Shown: positions 24,614 to 32,720 of the stretch, in pieces
Layout of the letters: every line of letters starts with the position of its first letter
Position numbering within the stretch: the stretch's first letter is position 1
From: Siccibacter colletis
Lineage (GTDB): Bacteria; Pseudomonadota; Gammaproteobacteria; Enterobacterales; Enterobacteriaceae
DNA length: 64,000 bases
Reading direction: 5' to 3'
Assembly (NCBI RefSeq): GCF_000696575.1
Contig: NZ_JMSQ01000039.1
Location: 1 to 64,000, forward strand
Made by a program: the position numbers and the translations under genes
The notes under the pieces: model-generated
Database searches by the model: none
What the model saw: only the letters and a program-made list of their open reading frames with translations
Told to the model about the DNA's origin: nothing

Positions 24614-24633
24614 GCCCGCTTATGCGGGTTTTT
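24614..24633 (+). terminator. Intrinsic terminator after cor
   Basis: CCCGC, loop TTAT, GCGGG, then six T. It ends the cor unit ahead of the fibre gene. Confidence 0.88.
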
Positions 24634-24651
24634 TATTATCAGGAGATTGCC

Positions 24652-26382
24652 ATGTCGGCAGGAACTCTCGCGCTTACGAACAAATCTGACGCCGTAAAAG
24701 GAACTGGCACCACCTTCACTGCAATGAAGGCCGGTGACTTTATTGTGGTGAGCATTGGCGGCACACCCTACACGCTGACGGTCAAATCAATCACCAGCGA
24801 TACGCAGCTGACGCTCATCAGTAATTTCACCGGTCCAACGCAAAGTGGGCTGGCCTGGTATGAGGTGCCGCGTGAAGCGCAAAGCCTCATTACTGCAGCA
24901 CTGGCAACACAGACAACCGAGGCGTTACGCGGGCAGAACCTGGACAAAGATAACTGGCAGCAGGTTTTCAGCGTGAGCGATGACATCACGGTAACGCTGA
25001 AAGATGGCTCGCAGTTCACCGGGCCCAGTTGGCTGAAGATTGTTGATTTGCTTAAGACGGTGGACCTGGAACAGGTGCAAGAAATAGCTGATCAGATCCG
25101 CCAGTCACAAAATGCCGTGGCCGCAGATAAAGCCGCCGTGGCGACGGATCGGGGCGTTGTTGAGACTAAAGCATCAGAAGCAGCCGCATCAGCGCAGGCA
25201 GCAGCTCAGCATGAGCAATCCGCATCGGGGAGCGCCAGCACGGCAAGCCAGAAAGCCACCGATGCCACCGCCGAGGCAGATCGGGCAGAGCAGGCCGCCG
25301 ACGATGCAGAAACTCGCGGCGCAGCACAGGTTTCCCTTGCTACCACTCAGGCGGACCGAGCAAAAGAGGAGGCTGACCGTGCCGCAGCTTCTAATCCGGC
25401 TAATGCTCTCATTAAGTCCGAAAATCTAAATGACTTAGAAAACAAAGCTACTGCCGTTCAGAATCTTTTGGACGGGAAGCCATTACCACTTGCATCCCCA
25501 GCTGTAGCAGACACAGATGCCGCCACACTCGGACAGGTTAAGTCCAGAAATGAATTTGATACGCAGGTCAAATCTACGGTTAATGCTTCCTTGTTGCCTC
25601 CCGAAGGGACCGAGGCTGATGGCGGGCGTTTCATTTCCCTGTATCAGATAAATGGAGTGGATGAATGTACTTTTTCAATGAGGGCTATTGCTAAAGTTGG
25701 AGGTAGCTACCTTTGTCGCATGTCTCTCCAAAACAATAGATCAGGAAAGCTCGCAATTTTTGATTTTGACGAAAATGGCACTTCTTTTTCCGGCGGATCT
25801 AAGGTACTGACAGTTGCAAACTCTGGATGGGGGGTTATTGCTGGCCCCGAAGGACTACAGGCAAAAAACCAAGCCGATTTAGTTGCAGGAATGTACTACG
25901 CAAACGGTTCGGATATTGGATCTCCTGGTGGTACAGGAGGTTATGGACTAGTCCAGCTTACAGGAAATTTCCCTTCTTATAGATGCCAGCTGGCGGCCCA
26001 AGATGGAGGAGGTGGCAGATTATTTATTCGGGCATATTCCGGAACATCATTTTCCGGATGGTCAGAGCTACAGAAAGTATCACCATCTGATGAGAGACTT
26101 AAAAATCTCGGAGAGAAACTCGATTTGCAAGATTCTCTTTCTAATGTTGAAAGGATGGAGTTTATTAACTTCACATTTAAACAAGATGAGAAGAAATCCC
26201 CAAGAAGGGGGGTCACTTCACAGCAAATTGAAGAAATAGATCCAGAATACATAAGAGATGTTGGTGGCATGAAACATCTGGATACTACACCGATGTTACT
26301 GGACGCGCTGGCATCAATAAAATATTTATCATCACAGGTTAAAGAGCTTAAAAAAGAAATTGAGACACTAAAAAGTAGTTAG
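24652..26382 (+). CDS. Tail fibre protein with C-terminal S74 autoproteolytic chaperone
   Basis: The 576-residue protein starts at the ATG with AGGAG seven bases upstream. The N-terminal about 140 residues should attach to the tail. Residues about 145-260 are an Ala/Asp-rich trimeric coiled coil (AAAS/ADRAEQAAD repeats), as in lambda Stf. The middle carries the receptor-facing beta structure. The C-terminal part is an intramolecular chaperone of the Peptidase_S74 family: Ser479-Asp480 in PSDERLKNLG, followed by FTFKQDE and a final leucine-zipper helix. It would trimerise the fibre, then cut itself off before Ser479. Confidence 0.88.
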   Translation: MSAGTLALTNKSDAVKGTGTTFTAMKAGDFIVVSIGGTPYTLTVKSITSDTQLTLISNFTGPTQSGLAWYEVPREAQSLITAALATQTTEALRGQNLDKDNWQQVFSVSDDITVTLKDGSQFTGPSWLKIVDLLKTVDLEQVQEIADQIRQSQNAVAADKAAVATDRGVVETKASEAAASAQAAAQHEQSASGSASTASQKATDATAEADRAEQAADDAETRGAAQVSLATTQADRAKEEADRAAASNPANALIKSENLNDLENKATAVQNLLDGKPLPLASPAVADTDAATLGQVKSRNEFDTQVKSTVNASLLPPEGTEADGGRFISLYQINGVDECTFSMRAIAKVGGSYLCRMSLQNNRSGKLAIFDFDENGTSFSGGSKVLTVANSGWGVIAGPEGLQAKNQADLVAGMYYANGSDIGSPGGTGGYGLVQLTGNFPSYRCQLAAQDGGGGRLFIRAYSGTSFSGWSELQKVSPSDERLKNLGEKLDLQDSLSNVERMEFINFTFKQDEKKSPRRGVTSQQIEEIDPEYIRDVGGMKHLDTTPMLLDALASIKYLSSQVKELKKEIETLKSS

Positions 26383-26595
26383 CATTTTAAAAGCTTGAAG
26401 ATGTCGCCTTCATTTAGTGAGGGCGTATATTATCAAAAAATAAAACTTACTCTGAGAGCAGTAAAAATTTCAAAAATGATGATAAGAAGATTTGAAATAT
26501 ATAAAAGTGATATTAATTGCTAAATGAGCGCCCAAATGCACCAACATAGTCAAGCAAGCCATGTACAGCGAGTCTGATTGATAGGCCGCTTCGTA
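26383..26595. other. AT-rich gap after the fibre gene
   Basis: About 210 bases with no supported gene or strong terminator. It is markedly AT-rich, and the fibre gene has no evident hairpin before this stretch. Confidence 0.5.
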
Positions 26596-26636
26596 TTGAT
26601 CTCCCCATCAAGTAAAACTACTGTATGTATACACAG
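26596..26636 (+). promoter_or_regulatory. SOS promoter with LexA box
   Basis: CTGTATGTATACACAG (26621-26636) has the CTGT-N8-ACAG form of a LexA box and differs from the consensus at two inner positions. It overlaps the -10 TACTGT (26619-26624) of a promoter whose -35 TTGATC (26596-26601) is 17 bases away. It drives the following two genes, which should be induced by DNA damage. Confidence 0.82.
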
Positions 26637-26657
26637 TTGTATTTGGTGGGAGGAGTT

Positions 26658-26897
26658 ATGGGCAGAATTTACGAAATCGGGTATGCGTTCGACAGAGCGG
26701 TGAAGATAGACCAGAAGGGTAAGAAGACGGTAACCACAGCTGACTTTGTGCGCGAGCTGGCAAAGGTTAACTGGGACTGGACGCGCCGGCAGGCTAACGA
26801 CTGGATAGAGATGAGTGTCAGCACGTTCAAGGACATCTCTACTGAGGAAGGGGATAACCGTACCTTCATGGTTTACAACCCTAATGGGGGTCGATAG
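26658..26897 (+). CDS. SOS-controlled small hypothetical protein
   Basis: The ATG at 26658 follows GGGAGGAG, so the upstream part of the frame is not used. The 79-residue product is mixed-charge and helical (TTADFVRELAKVNWDWTRRQANDWIEM) with the end STEEGDNRTFMVYNPNGG. No family was recognised. It is two bases ahead of the HumD-like gene and shares its LexA-boxed promoter, so a role in SOS or induction control is probable. Similar pairs occur at the right ends of lambdoid prophages. Confidence 0.6.
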   Translation: MGRIYEIGYAFDRAVKIDQKGKKTVTTADFVRELAKVNWDWTRRQANDWIEMSVSTFKDISTEEGDNRTFMVYNPNGGR

Positions 26898-26899
26898 CC

Positions 26900-27286
26900 A
26901 TGGGATTTCCATCACCGGCACAGGACTACTCCGACGCGCCAATCTCCCTAGATGCGCTTTGCTTTAAGGTTCCATCAGCGACGTATGTTATCCGTGCGGG
27001 ATTCTATTCGTGGCGCGAGGGAATAAAGCACAGCGCTCTGCTTATCGTCGATTGCTCGCTGCGGCCATGCGATGGATCGCTCGTCCTTTGTAACATCGAT
27101 GGCGTGATTAAGGTGAGACGGTATCGGATATTGCCAGCGCCGAGACTTGAATGCCTGGATGATTCGACGCGAGTCAATATGCTCGGATCTGATGAGCATG
27201 GAAGCGAGGTAGTTGTGAGGGGTGTTATCACTTACATCCTTAACGATGCACGTACTGGCGAGTTCGATGACTGCCCAGTGATGTGA
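26900..27286 (+). CDS. HumD/UmuD-like S24 family protein, catalytic Lys replaced
   Basis: The 128-residue protein opens MGFPSPAQDYSDAPISLDALC and continues with the S24 fold (YVIRAGFYSWREGIKHSALLIVDCSL; CDGSLVLCNIDG; VRGVITYILNDA), like HumD/UmuD proteins of phages. UmuD-type proteins join a Y-family polymerase or replace host UmuD' after damage. The Ser of the GDSM position is kept (FYSW), but the Lys aligned to UmuD Lys97 reads Arg in IKVRRYR. No N-terminal arm with a Cys-Gly cleavage site is present. It therefore probably acts as an already-processed form without self-cleavage. It ends just before the attachment site. Confidence 0.75.
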   Translation: MGFPSPAQDYSDAPISLDALCFKVPSATYVIRAGFYSWREGIKHSALLIVDCSLRPCDGSLVLCNIDGVIKVRRYRILPAPRLECLDDSTRVNMLGSDEHGSEVVVRGVITYILNDARTGEFDDCPVM

Positions 27287-27307
27287 GACAGAAATGAGAC
27301 ACGCAAG

Positions 27308-27347
27308 GCTTTGCACAGGTTTGCATAGCTTTGCATGTTTTCGCATC
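27308..27347. repeat. Four tandem 10-base repeats, likely integrase arm-type sites
   Basis: GCTTTGCACA, GGTTTGCATA, GCTTTGCATG and TTTTCGCATC follow at ten-base spacing. Short direct repeats about 60-100 bases from the core are typical of arm-type sites where a lambda-family integrase N-terminal domain binds. Confidence 0.62.
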
Positions 27348-27409
27348 ATGGGACGTGTGAGCGCAGTAGTGACACGGTATGTTGCTGTTTACTCAGGTAG
27401 TTCTAGGAA

Positions 27410-27454
27410 CTTCTAAGCCGTGGGTCGCAGGTTCGAATCCTGCAGGGCGCGCCA
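27410..27454 (+). other. argU: attR: 3' part of tRNA-Arg(UCU) gene (argU)
   Basis: From CTTCTAAG (anticodon TCT) through GGTTCGAATCC (T arm) to the CCA at 27452-27454, the sequence equals the 3' part of an enterobacterial argU tRNA. The 5' part is absent, and the bases before it (TTCTAGGAA) cannot complete a D arm. This is the expected duplicate left when a phage integrates in a tRNA gene, and the functional tRNA should be at the left end of the prophage. The exact core limits cannot be fixed without attL. Confidence 0.85.
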
Positions 27455-27490
27455 TTAAGTATCCGCAAAGCTTTCGTGGACAATAATCTT

Positions 27491-28732
27491 TCATTTAAGC
27501 AAATGCAGTAACTGGATCAGCCCGGTGTCGTGGCTCAGTTTCACTTTCTGATAAAAAATCGGTTCGGAAATTGGGGAATCCCATGTATGGATGTCTTCTT
27601 TATTAAAAACTATGCACTTCATTGCGGTATTTTTGAGATCATTTAAACGCGCATCATACTCATCCAGTCGATCGGCAACGAATTTCAGACTGAATGATCT
27701 TGCGTGCGTAATAGCTGTAGGACAAATCAACCGAATATCACCAAGTGAAAAAATATTAACTCCTGTGATAAAAAAGCGATCCGGAATATCGTTATGATAG
27801 CGTGTGTTCCAGAGAGCTCCATCAAACATCGCATGTGGGTGCGTTGTCGTTTTGATGTAATATTGATGTGTTCGCCAGTCACTGATGCCCGATAAATTCA
27901 TAGTCATATTGAGGATCATATTTGGCGTTGGACGGAACACCAGAGAAAGAATCAGTATCCCCACTGGGATAATTATCAACGTATAGGCAATGACCTGGAT
28001 AAGACCTTTGTTCTTTTTTTCATTGATAATGATCATGCCTGGAAAAATTCCAAGCGTAATCAATGCAATGGTCATAAACGTGAACAGCAATACTTGCATG
28101 GGTTCACTGCCACCGTTAACAAAGTCAAGTTGTCGGGTAATAAACAGTATCGGGAATATCTGGACAAAAGCAGGTATAATCAGCAGTAGCGGTAAGGATA
28201 TTTTCATAATCCTCGTCTGCAGGAATGGTGCTGAACGCTGATTGTCCTCAATCAAGTATGTGGATTTGCGCAGTATATTTTTACGGGTTATCCAAAAACT
28301 GAATCCCGGCATCGCTATCAATGATATTACAAAGACGACATAGCCATTAATTTTTAAAAAGTAATTCAGGCAAAATCCACCAATCAGCACCAGGCACAGT
28401 GCAATACTGTTGATACAGCATGTCGTGGAAAGACTCATTGCCATTCCATTATAGCCAGCATATTCCTTTTCGTTGGCACTGTAGATAAGATATAAAATAA
28501 AAGACGAAATAAATATTAACAGGCTAAAAGCCAGCAGGGAGACCAGCGTAAAACCAAATATTATCCCTATTGCACTCGTAAAGCTGATTGCATCATATAG
28601 AATATCAAGCCTTTCGATATTGGAAAGATAAAGCCAAATGACTGTAAAAGTACAGGCGGAAATAAAAGCGGATGAGGTGATAATTGTAAAAATGACTTTT
28701 TTATTGATTAGTTTCAGGAAGGAATTATTCAT
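27491..28732 (-). CDS. Polytopic membrane protein of unknown function
   Basis: The 413-residue protein has about nine hydrophobic segments: near 14-33, 45-80, 105-130, 130-150, 178-198, 212-235 and 245-268 among others. A hydrophilic C-terminal domain of about 140 residues (RPTPNMILNMTMNLSGISDWRTHQYYIKTT...) is probably extracytoplasmic. No transporter signature was seen. It is very AT-rich and differs in base use from the enterobacterial genes around it. It is the last gene of a minus-strand set with the two genes to its right, 130 bases after the preceding stop. It may be an immunity or anchoring partner, but this is unproven. Confidence 0.7.
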   Translation of the reverse strand: MNNSFLKLINKKVIFTIITSSAFISACTFTVIWLYLSNIERLDILYDAISFTSAIGIIFGFTLVSLLAFSLLIFISSFILYLIYSANEKEYAGYNGMAMSLSTTCCINSIALCLVLIGGFCLNYFLKINGYVVFVISLIAMPGFSFWITRKNILRKSTYLIEDNQRSAPFLQTRIMKISLPLLLIIPAFVQIFPILFITRQLDFVNGGSEPMQVLLFTFMTIALITLGIFPGMIIINEKKNKGLIQVIAYTLIIIPVGILILSLVFRPTPNMILNMTMNLSGISDWRTHQYYIKTTTHPHAMFDGALWNTRYHNDIPDRFFITGVNIFSLGDIRLICPTAITHARSFSLKFVADRLDEYDARLNDLKNTAMKCIVFNKEDIHTWDSPISEPIFYQKVKLSHDTGLIQLLHLLK

Positions 28733-28862
28733 TTCTTAACTCAATTTTTTAAGGCGATAGTGTGTTATGCCTTAATAGACGAGTAGATCCAACTACCTTA
28801 TTTAGTACCTGGCTAAAGTCCGAACCCTATAACGGAATGGTAAGCGTAGCCAGGCATATGGC

Positions 28863-29498
28863 TTAATGCATGGACAGGGGGATTTGAAGTATCGTCAGGT
28901 TTTCGTTGATTTTGTTCAGAAGGAGCTGCCTGCCCTCATCATGTGCAATTTCATGCAAATTTAACCTGAAACCAATGCCTTTAATATTTTTATCGTCTGA
29001 AAGATGTATCGCCGAGTCGGTCATGGGATAGCCGCTATAGCTGTTCCAAAGGTTATAAGGCGAGTCGTAAATTTTGTCCCTGGCTGCAGCAAACAGATAG
29101 ACGCAAAGGTAACTCTCGGCACGTTCAGCAGAAGTATTTAATGCTGTCGCGTCGGGTTCAACATTCTCACCATACTGCTTGACGCGCTGATCGCTGCTAA
29201 GTTCGCTATCTGTCACCAGGTGAAAATCGAGTACGAAATCATCCGTAGTCATACTGGCACCCGGTTGTTTCTGGCGGCTGAAAGCAAATGAAAGATCCAT
29301 GATGGGAAGAAAATCCCATTTCCATGCCTCGAATGGATTTTTGTTTCGCTGCGGCGGTTTGCAAAAACTCCATGTATCCCAAGTGATAAATGTCGTATTC
29401 ATATCCTGCGCTGTGGCATAAATGAGCGGTAAAATTTGCTGATAGTAAGCTGCGTAAATGCGGTGTGCCTGGCGCACCACGCTAAAGGGATCGGTCAT
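28863..29498 (-). CDS. Hypothetical protein, accessory region
   Basis: The 211-residue soluble protein starts at the ATG with AAGGA upstream, within the last codons of the previous gene (17-base overlap). It contains many aromatic residues (FITWDTWSFCKPPQRNKNPFEAWKWDF) and DFVLDFHLVTDSELSSDQRVKQYG. It has no signal peptide, membrane helix or recognised family. Tight overlap with the nuclease-like gene suggests joint action. A function cannot be given. Confidence 0.65.
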   Translation of the reverse strand: MTDPFSVVRQAHRIYAAYYQQILPLIYATAQDMNTTFITWDTWSFCKPPQRNKNPFEAWKWDFLPIMDLSFAFSRQKQPGASMTTDDFVLDFHLVTDSELSSDQRVKQYGENVEPDATALNTSAERAESYLCVYLFAAARDKIYDSPYNLWNSYSGYPMTDSAIHLSDDKNIKGIGFRLNLHEIAHDEGRQLLLNKINENLTILQIPLSMH

Positions 29499-29940
29499 GA
29501 TAATTTTCCTTAAGAAATGAGATATCATCGGGTAGCGTTTGGGAAGACAGAAATCGCAAAAACAATGGCCAGGGGCGTAACGGATCATGAACGTCATATA
29601 AGGCAAGTGCCTGGAGACAATCATCAATAATGCGTTGATCCTGTCGGCTCGGCCATGCTCTCTCGGGGTAGTGTAGTTTCGTTCTGAACTGCTGCCATTC
29701 GAGACCATAATATGAAACATCATTAAACAGTGCATTAAGCTCGTTAAACAGAGCAGTGGTATTCGCCGGAAGATTTCCTAGTGCCAGAAAATGCAGGTGT
29801 GGCTTTACGTCCTCGCTATTTTTCCAGGTATATATTTCTTTACACCACTGCTTCTGATATTGCTTTCCAACCGCTGGAGGTTTTACCTCAACGAGCAACG
29901 CGGCATACCCTCCTTCCCACACTGCAAAGGAGGGTATCAC
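29482..29940 (-). pseudogene. Nuclease-like gene fragment, 5' end missing
   Basis: The frame gives up to 152 residues from a GTG two bases after the autotransporter stop, with no SD. The first residues run straight into GGYAALLVEVKPPAVGKQYQKQW, where E-V-K in a strand followed by a helix looks like motif II-III (ExK) of PD-(D/E)XK nucleases. The preceding core strand with the catalytic Asp is absent. The rest is helical. The simplest reading is a gene whose 5' part was lost by deletion or recombination at the autotransporter's 3' end. Its downstream partner still overlaps it. It could instead be a genuine short gene with a poor start. Confidence 0.5.
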
Positions 29941-29943
29941 TTA

Positions 29944-32481
29944 TCAGAAGTTAAAATTCAGCCCCGCCTGCACGCTGACGCTGTTATCCACGTCGCCGGT
30001 GCCAGTATATATTCCACTGGAAAACCACAGATCCCGGGTAATACCCAGATTCGCCCCCATCCCCAGCAGGCCCATTTTCTGATTATGACCAGCATGAAGC
30101 GTGTAATCCGCTGCGGTGATGGCGGTGTCGTCGTTAAATTCAGTGACGTAGCGGGCATCTATCCACGGCAGCACGCGAACCTTGCCGGCCTCAAGCTCCG
30201 TCGATAAGCGCACGCCCGCGCCGGTGTGCCAGGCCGAGGTTTCATTTTTGGCGATTTCGATCTGTGCATCAGAAAAGCGATCGCTGTGCGCGCTGTTCCA
30301 GCCGAGCACGGCGTAGGGCTGGAGCAGAGCGCCGCCGGTGCGCAGCGTGATACCCGCGCGGGTCTCCACATCCACCATACTGCCATCATAGGAACCGTTC
30401 AGCGCTTCCTTGATGCCGGTGGTGGTGGTCGGAACGTTATGTACTTTCAGGGTATAGCGGATGTCGCCGAGGCTGATGCTGCCGTCCGCAAACAGGCTCC
30501 AGCGGTTATCGTGCAGGGGCTGCTGCCAGCCGCCGTACAGGCTGTAAAAATCACCGTAGACCGCATTATTAAAGTTGCCCTGGTTGTCGCTGTCGCTGAC
30601 GCGGTTGCGTACCCAGGCCAGCGCGAACCCGCCGGTCAGCAGATCGCCATTGGTTAACTGATGGCTCCAGTCCACACCGACCTGCGCACCCAGCAGGTTG
30701 CTGTGATAGTCCACGTCATCAGCAAAATCCCCGGTGTGGTAGAGGTAATCTCCCCAGACATGCGCCCCCTCGCTCTGCACGTGCAGCAGAAAATGGTTAC
30801 GCAGGCTGTCGAGACGGCTCGCCAGGTTAGCCGCCACCGTCTGGCCCGACTGTTTTGCACCGTCGAGACCCGCAATCGCGCCCTTAACGTCATGCGCCAG
30901 GCCGATCTGCCGCTGGCTCAGGATCAGCTCTGCGCCCTGGGTGGCATTGTTCATCGGCACGGTAAAGGCGCTGAGATCGTAGTTCCATGCTCCGGCCCGG
31001 GCGGCGACGCGACGGGCGCCGTTGGCAAAGCGGTAGTTGACGGAGCCCTGCGACAAATCGGCAAAGGAGCCTATCACCGCCTGGCCTTCACTGCCCTGCG
31101 TCGCCATCTGGCTGATGACCAGCGTGTTAACGCCGGTTACCGCACCGGTGACGATCACCATGCTGTCGGTGCTCATGGTGATGCTGGCATCCGACATGGT
31201 GTTGCCCACCAGCATCGAGCGGTTCATCAGGTTCCAGGCGGTGTCGCTGCCGATATGCGGCGTGACGATGGTGTTCTCCTCGGTGGCGTGAACGCTGTTG
31301 ATATTGATGAGCTGACCGTCGATGGCGCTGCTGCCGTCAAGCAGCAGGCTGTTTTGCCCGGCACCGCCGTCAATAGCGCCTTTTACTTCCGAGCCGTTGA
31401 TGACGGCGATTCGATCGCTCCCGGCACCGGTGGTGACGTTGCCGGTTACGGTGGATGCATCGCCGATCACCAGCGTGGTGGCCCCGGTTTGTGCCGCGGC
31501 GTCAAGGTTGCCATTGAGCTGGCTGTTTGTCAGCGTGACCCGCGCGCTGCCGTTGCCCACCAGCACCAGATCGCCGCGCAGCGTGCTCTTCTGGATGTCG
31601 GCGCGGTTAACGCCCTGGCTGTTCAGCAGGCCGACATCACCCGTAACGGTGGCGTTATTGAGCGTGAGCTGATTCGTGTTGTTACCCGCCAGACCGATGG
31701 CGACCCGGTCCAGCGCGGGGGGAATTGACGACACTGGCAACCCGCTGGCTGGCAGTAATGCCGCGAACTGACCGGCGGTGGCGCTCTGACTGGCGTCGAG
31801 CCGGGCGTTGTTCAGCGTCACCTGGTTGTCCGCGCTGCGGCTCAGGGAGAACAGGCTGCCGCTGTCGAGGGTACTGTCGTTGACCGTGATGCGCTGGGCC
31901 GCTGCGCCGCCGGTGATGATGCTGCCGGACAGCTGGCTGCCGTTCTGCACCGTCAGGTTATGCACCCCGGCATCGGCCTGATCGATAAATATCGCCGACC
32001 CCATCATGTACGCTTTATCCCCCGGCGCGGTGTGGTACTGCACGCTGTCGTTGGCACCGTTCAGCACCGCGTTATCCATCACCACGGTAATATCGGTTGC
32101 AGACCCCGCGTTGCCCCCCTCAATCATATCGGCACGCGCTCCCCCGGCCAGGGTAATGGCTGCCGCCCCGGTGTGGCTGGCCTGAATATACTTCCCGGAC
32201 ATATCCGTGCCAAAAACCGTGAGCTGCTGCGTGTTGCCTGGCTGGCGTCCGTCCATATAAATGGTGGCCCCGGAGGTGGGGACGTTAGTGAATGCCGTAC
32301 CGGAGGGGGCATCGAGATAGAGATCCTGACCATTATACGGGGACATACCGCAGGTAGCGGCAGGCGTGGCCGGGCACGGTGCGGCCCGCGCCGGGGATAA
32401 GGTCGCGGTCACGATCAGTAAACCCGGCAGGCTTAATGCTATGCCTTTCGCGGACGGGGCGAGCTTAAGCGTCTTAAACAT
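29944..32481 (-). CDS. Autotransporter (type Va secretion) with beta-helix passenger
   Basis: The 845-residue protein starts at the ATG with GGAG eight bases upstream. It has a signal peptide ending near AARA-A (about residue 34), then a passenger of repeating short strands rich in Asn, Thr, Ser and Gly (LTLNNATVTGDVG, VTLTNSQLNGNL) that should form a beta-helix. From about residue 580 a 12-strand beta-barrel follows, with HVWGDYLYHTGDF and the C-terminal aromatic FNF that the BAM complex recognises. It is most like AIDA- or pertactin-type adhesins. It stands alone without regulators. Confidence 0.88.
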   Translation of the reverse strand: MFKTLKLAPSAKGIALSLPGLLIVTATLSPARAAPCPATPAATCGMSPYNGQDLYLDAPSGTAFTNVPTSGATIYMDGRQPGNTQQLTVFGTDMSGKYIQASHTGAAAITLAGGARADMIEGGNAGSATDITVVMDNAVLNGANDSVQYHTAPGDKAYMMGSAIFIDQADAGVHNLTVQNGSQLSGSIITGGAAAQRITVNDSTLDSGSLFSLSRSADNQVTLNNARLDASQSATAGQFAALLPASGLPVSSIPPALDRVAIGLAGNNTNQLTLNNATVTGDVGLLNSQGVNRADIQKSTLRGDLVLVGNGSARVTLTNSQLNGNLDAAAQTGATTLVIGDASTVTGNVTTGAGSDRIAVINGSEVKGAIDGGAGQNSLLLDGSSAIDGQLININSVHATEENTIVTPHIGSDTAWNLMNRSMLVGNTMSDASITMSTDSMVIVTGAVTGVNTLVISQMATQGSEGQAVIGSFADLSQGSVNYRFANGARRVAARAGAWNYDLSAFTVPMNNATQGAELILSQRQIGLAHDVKGAIAGLDGAKQSGQTVAANLASRLDSLRNHFLLHVQSEGAHVWGDYLYHTGDFADDVDYHSNLLGAQVGVDWSHQLTNGDLLTGGFALAWVRNRVSDSDNQGNFNNAVYGDFYSLYGGWQQPLHDNRWSLFADGSISLGDIRYTLKVHNVPTTTTGIKEALNGSYDGSMVDVETRAGITLRTGGALLQPYAVLGWNSAHSDRFSDAQIEIAKNETSAWHTGAGVRLSTELEAGKVRVLPWIDARYVTEFNDDTAITAADYTLHAGHNQKMGLLGMGANLGITRDLWFSSGIYTGTGDVDNSVSVQAGLNFNF

Positions 32482-32720
32482 AGGTATGGCTCCAGAGGCA
32501 ATCAACGCGCGGAAAATAAGCGGCTAACCGAACCCAAAACGTAAGGGTGCAAATGTAAGCCCGGCTTTAAACGCAATGACACGGCTGGGGTAAGCATATT
32601 CATCGCGCAACGGAAATCGCGGGCGTGGGATACGGCAGTGAGGAATTGTGGTGGGCAATGAGGCAGGGTGAGTAACGTTGATAGCCGTTGATGCTCCCCG
32701 GTGGCGGGGAGCAGCTGAGG
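32482..32720. other. Intergenic region upstream of the autotransporter
   Basis: This 239-base stretch should carry the autotransporter promoter on the minus strand. No clear consensus was found. GCTCCCC (32693-32699) / GGGGAGC (32706-32712) is an exact hairpin just after the stop of the membrane protein gene on the right and may stop its transcription, though it lacks a T run. Confidence 0.4.

Larger units (their letters stand above)
1..27454. mobile_element. Lambdoid siphovirus prophage, right part, integrated in argU
   Basis: The segment runs lysis, terminase, head, connector, tail, Cor-like lipoprotein, SOS-boxed HumD-like gene and attachment site, which is the usual late half of a lambda-like prophage. 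The tail block (tape measure, M, L, K, I, J) follows lambda and N15 order. The right limit is the duplicated 3' part of tRNA-Arg(UCU). Integrase, immunity and replication genes are not seen and should lie left of the window. The structural genes look intact, with no disruption found, so the phage could be functional, but the missing half prevents a judgement. Confidence 0.93.

Noticed and set aside
27401-27454. A complete tRNA-Arg gene
   Set aside because: Only anticodon loop to CCA is present. The sequence upstream gives no acceptor or D arm, so it is an attachment-site duplicate.
30661-31728. A 355-codon open frame on the + strand inside the autotransporter
   Set aside because: It is antisense to a well-supported passenger domain in GC-rich DNA, with low-complexity His/Gly/Ala sequence and no SD.
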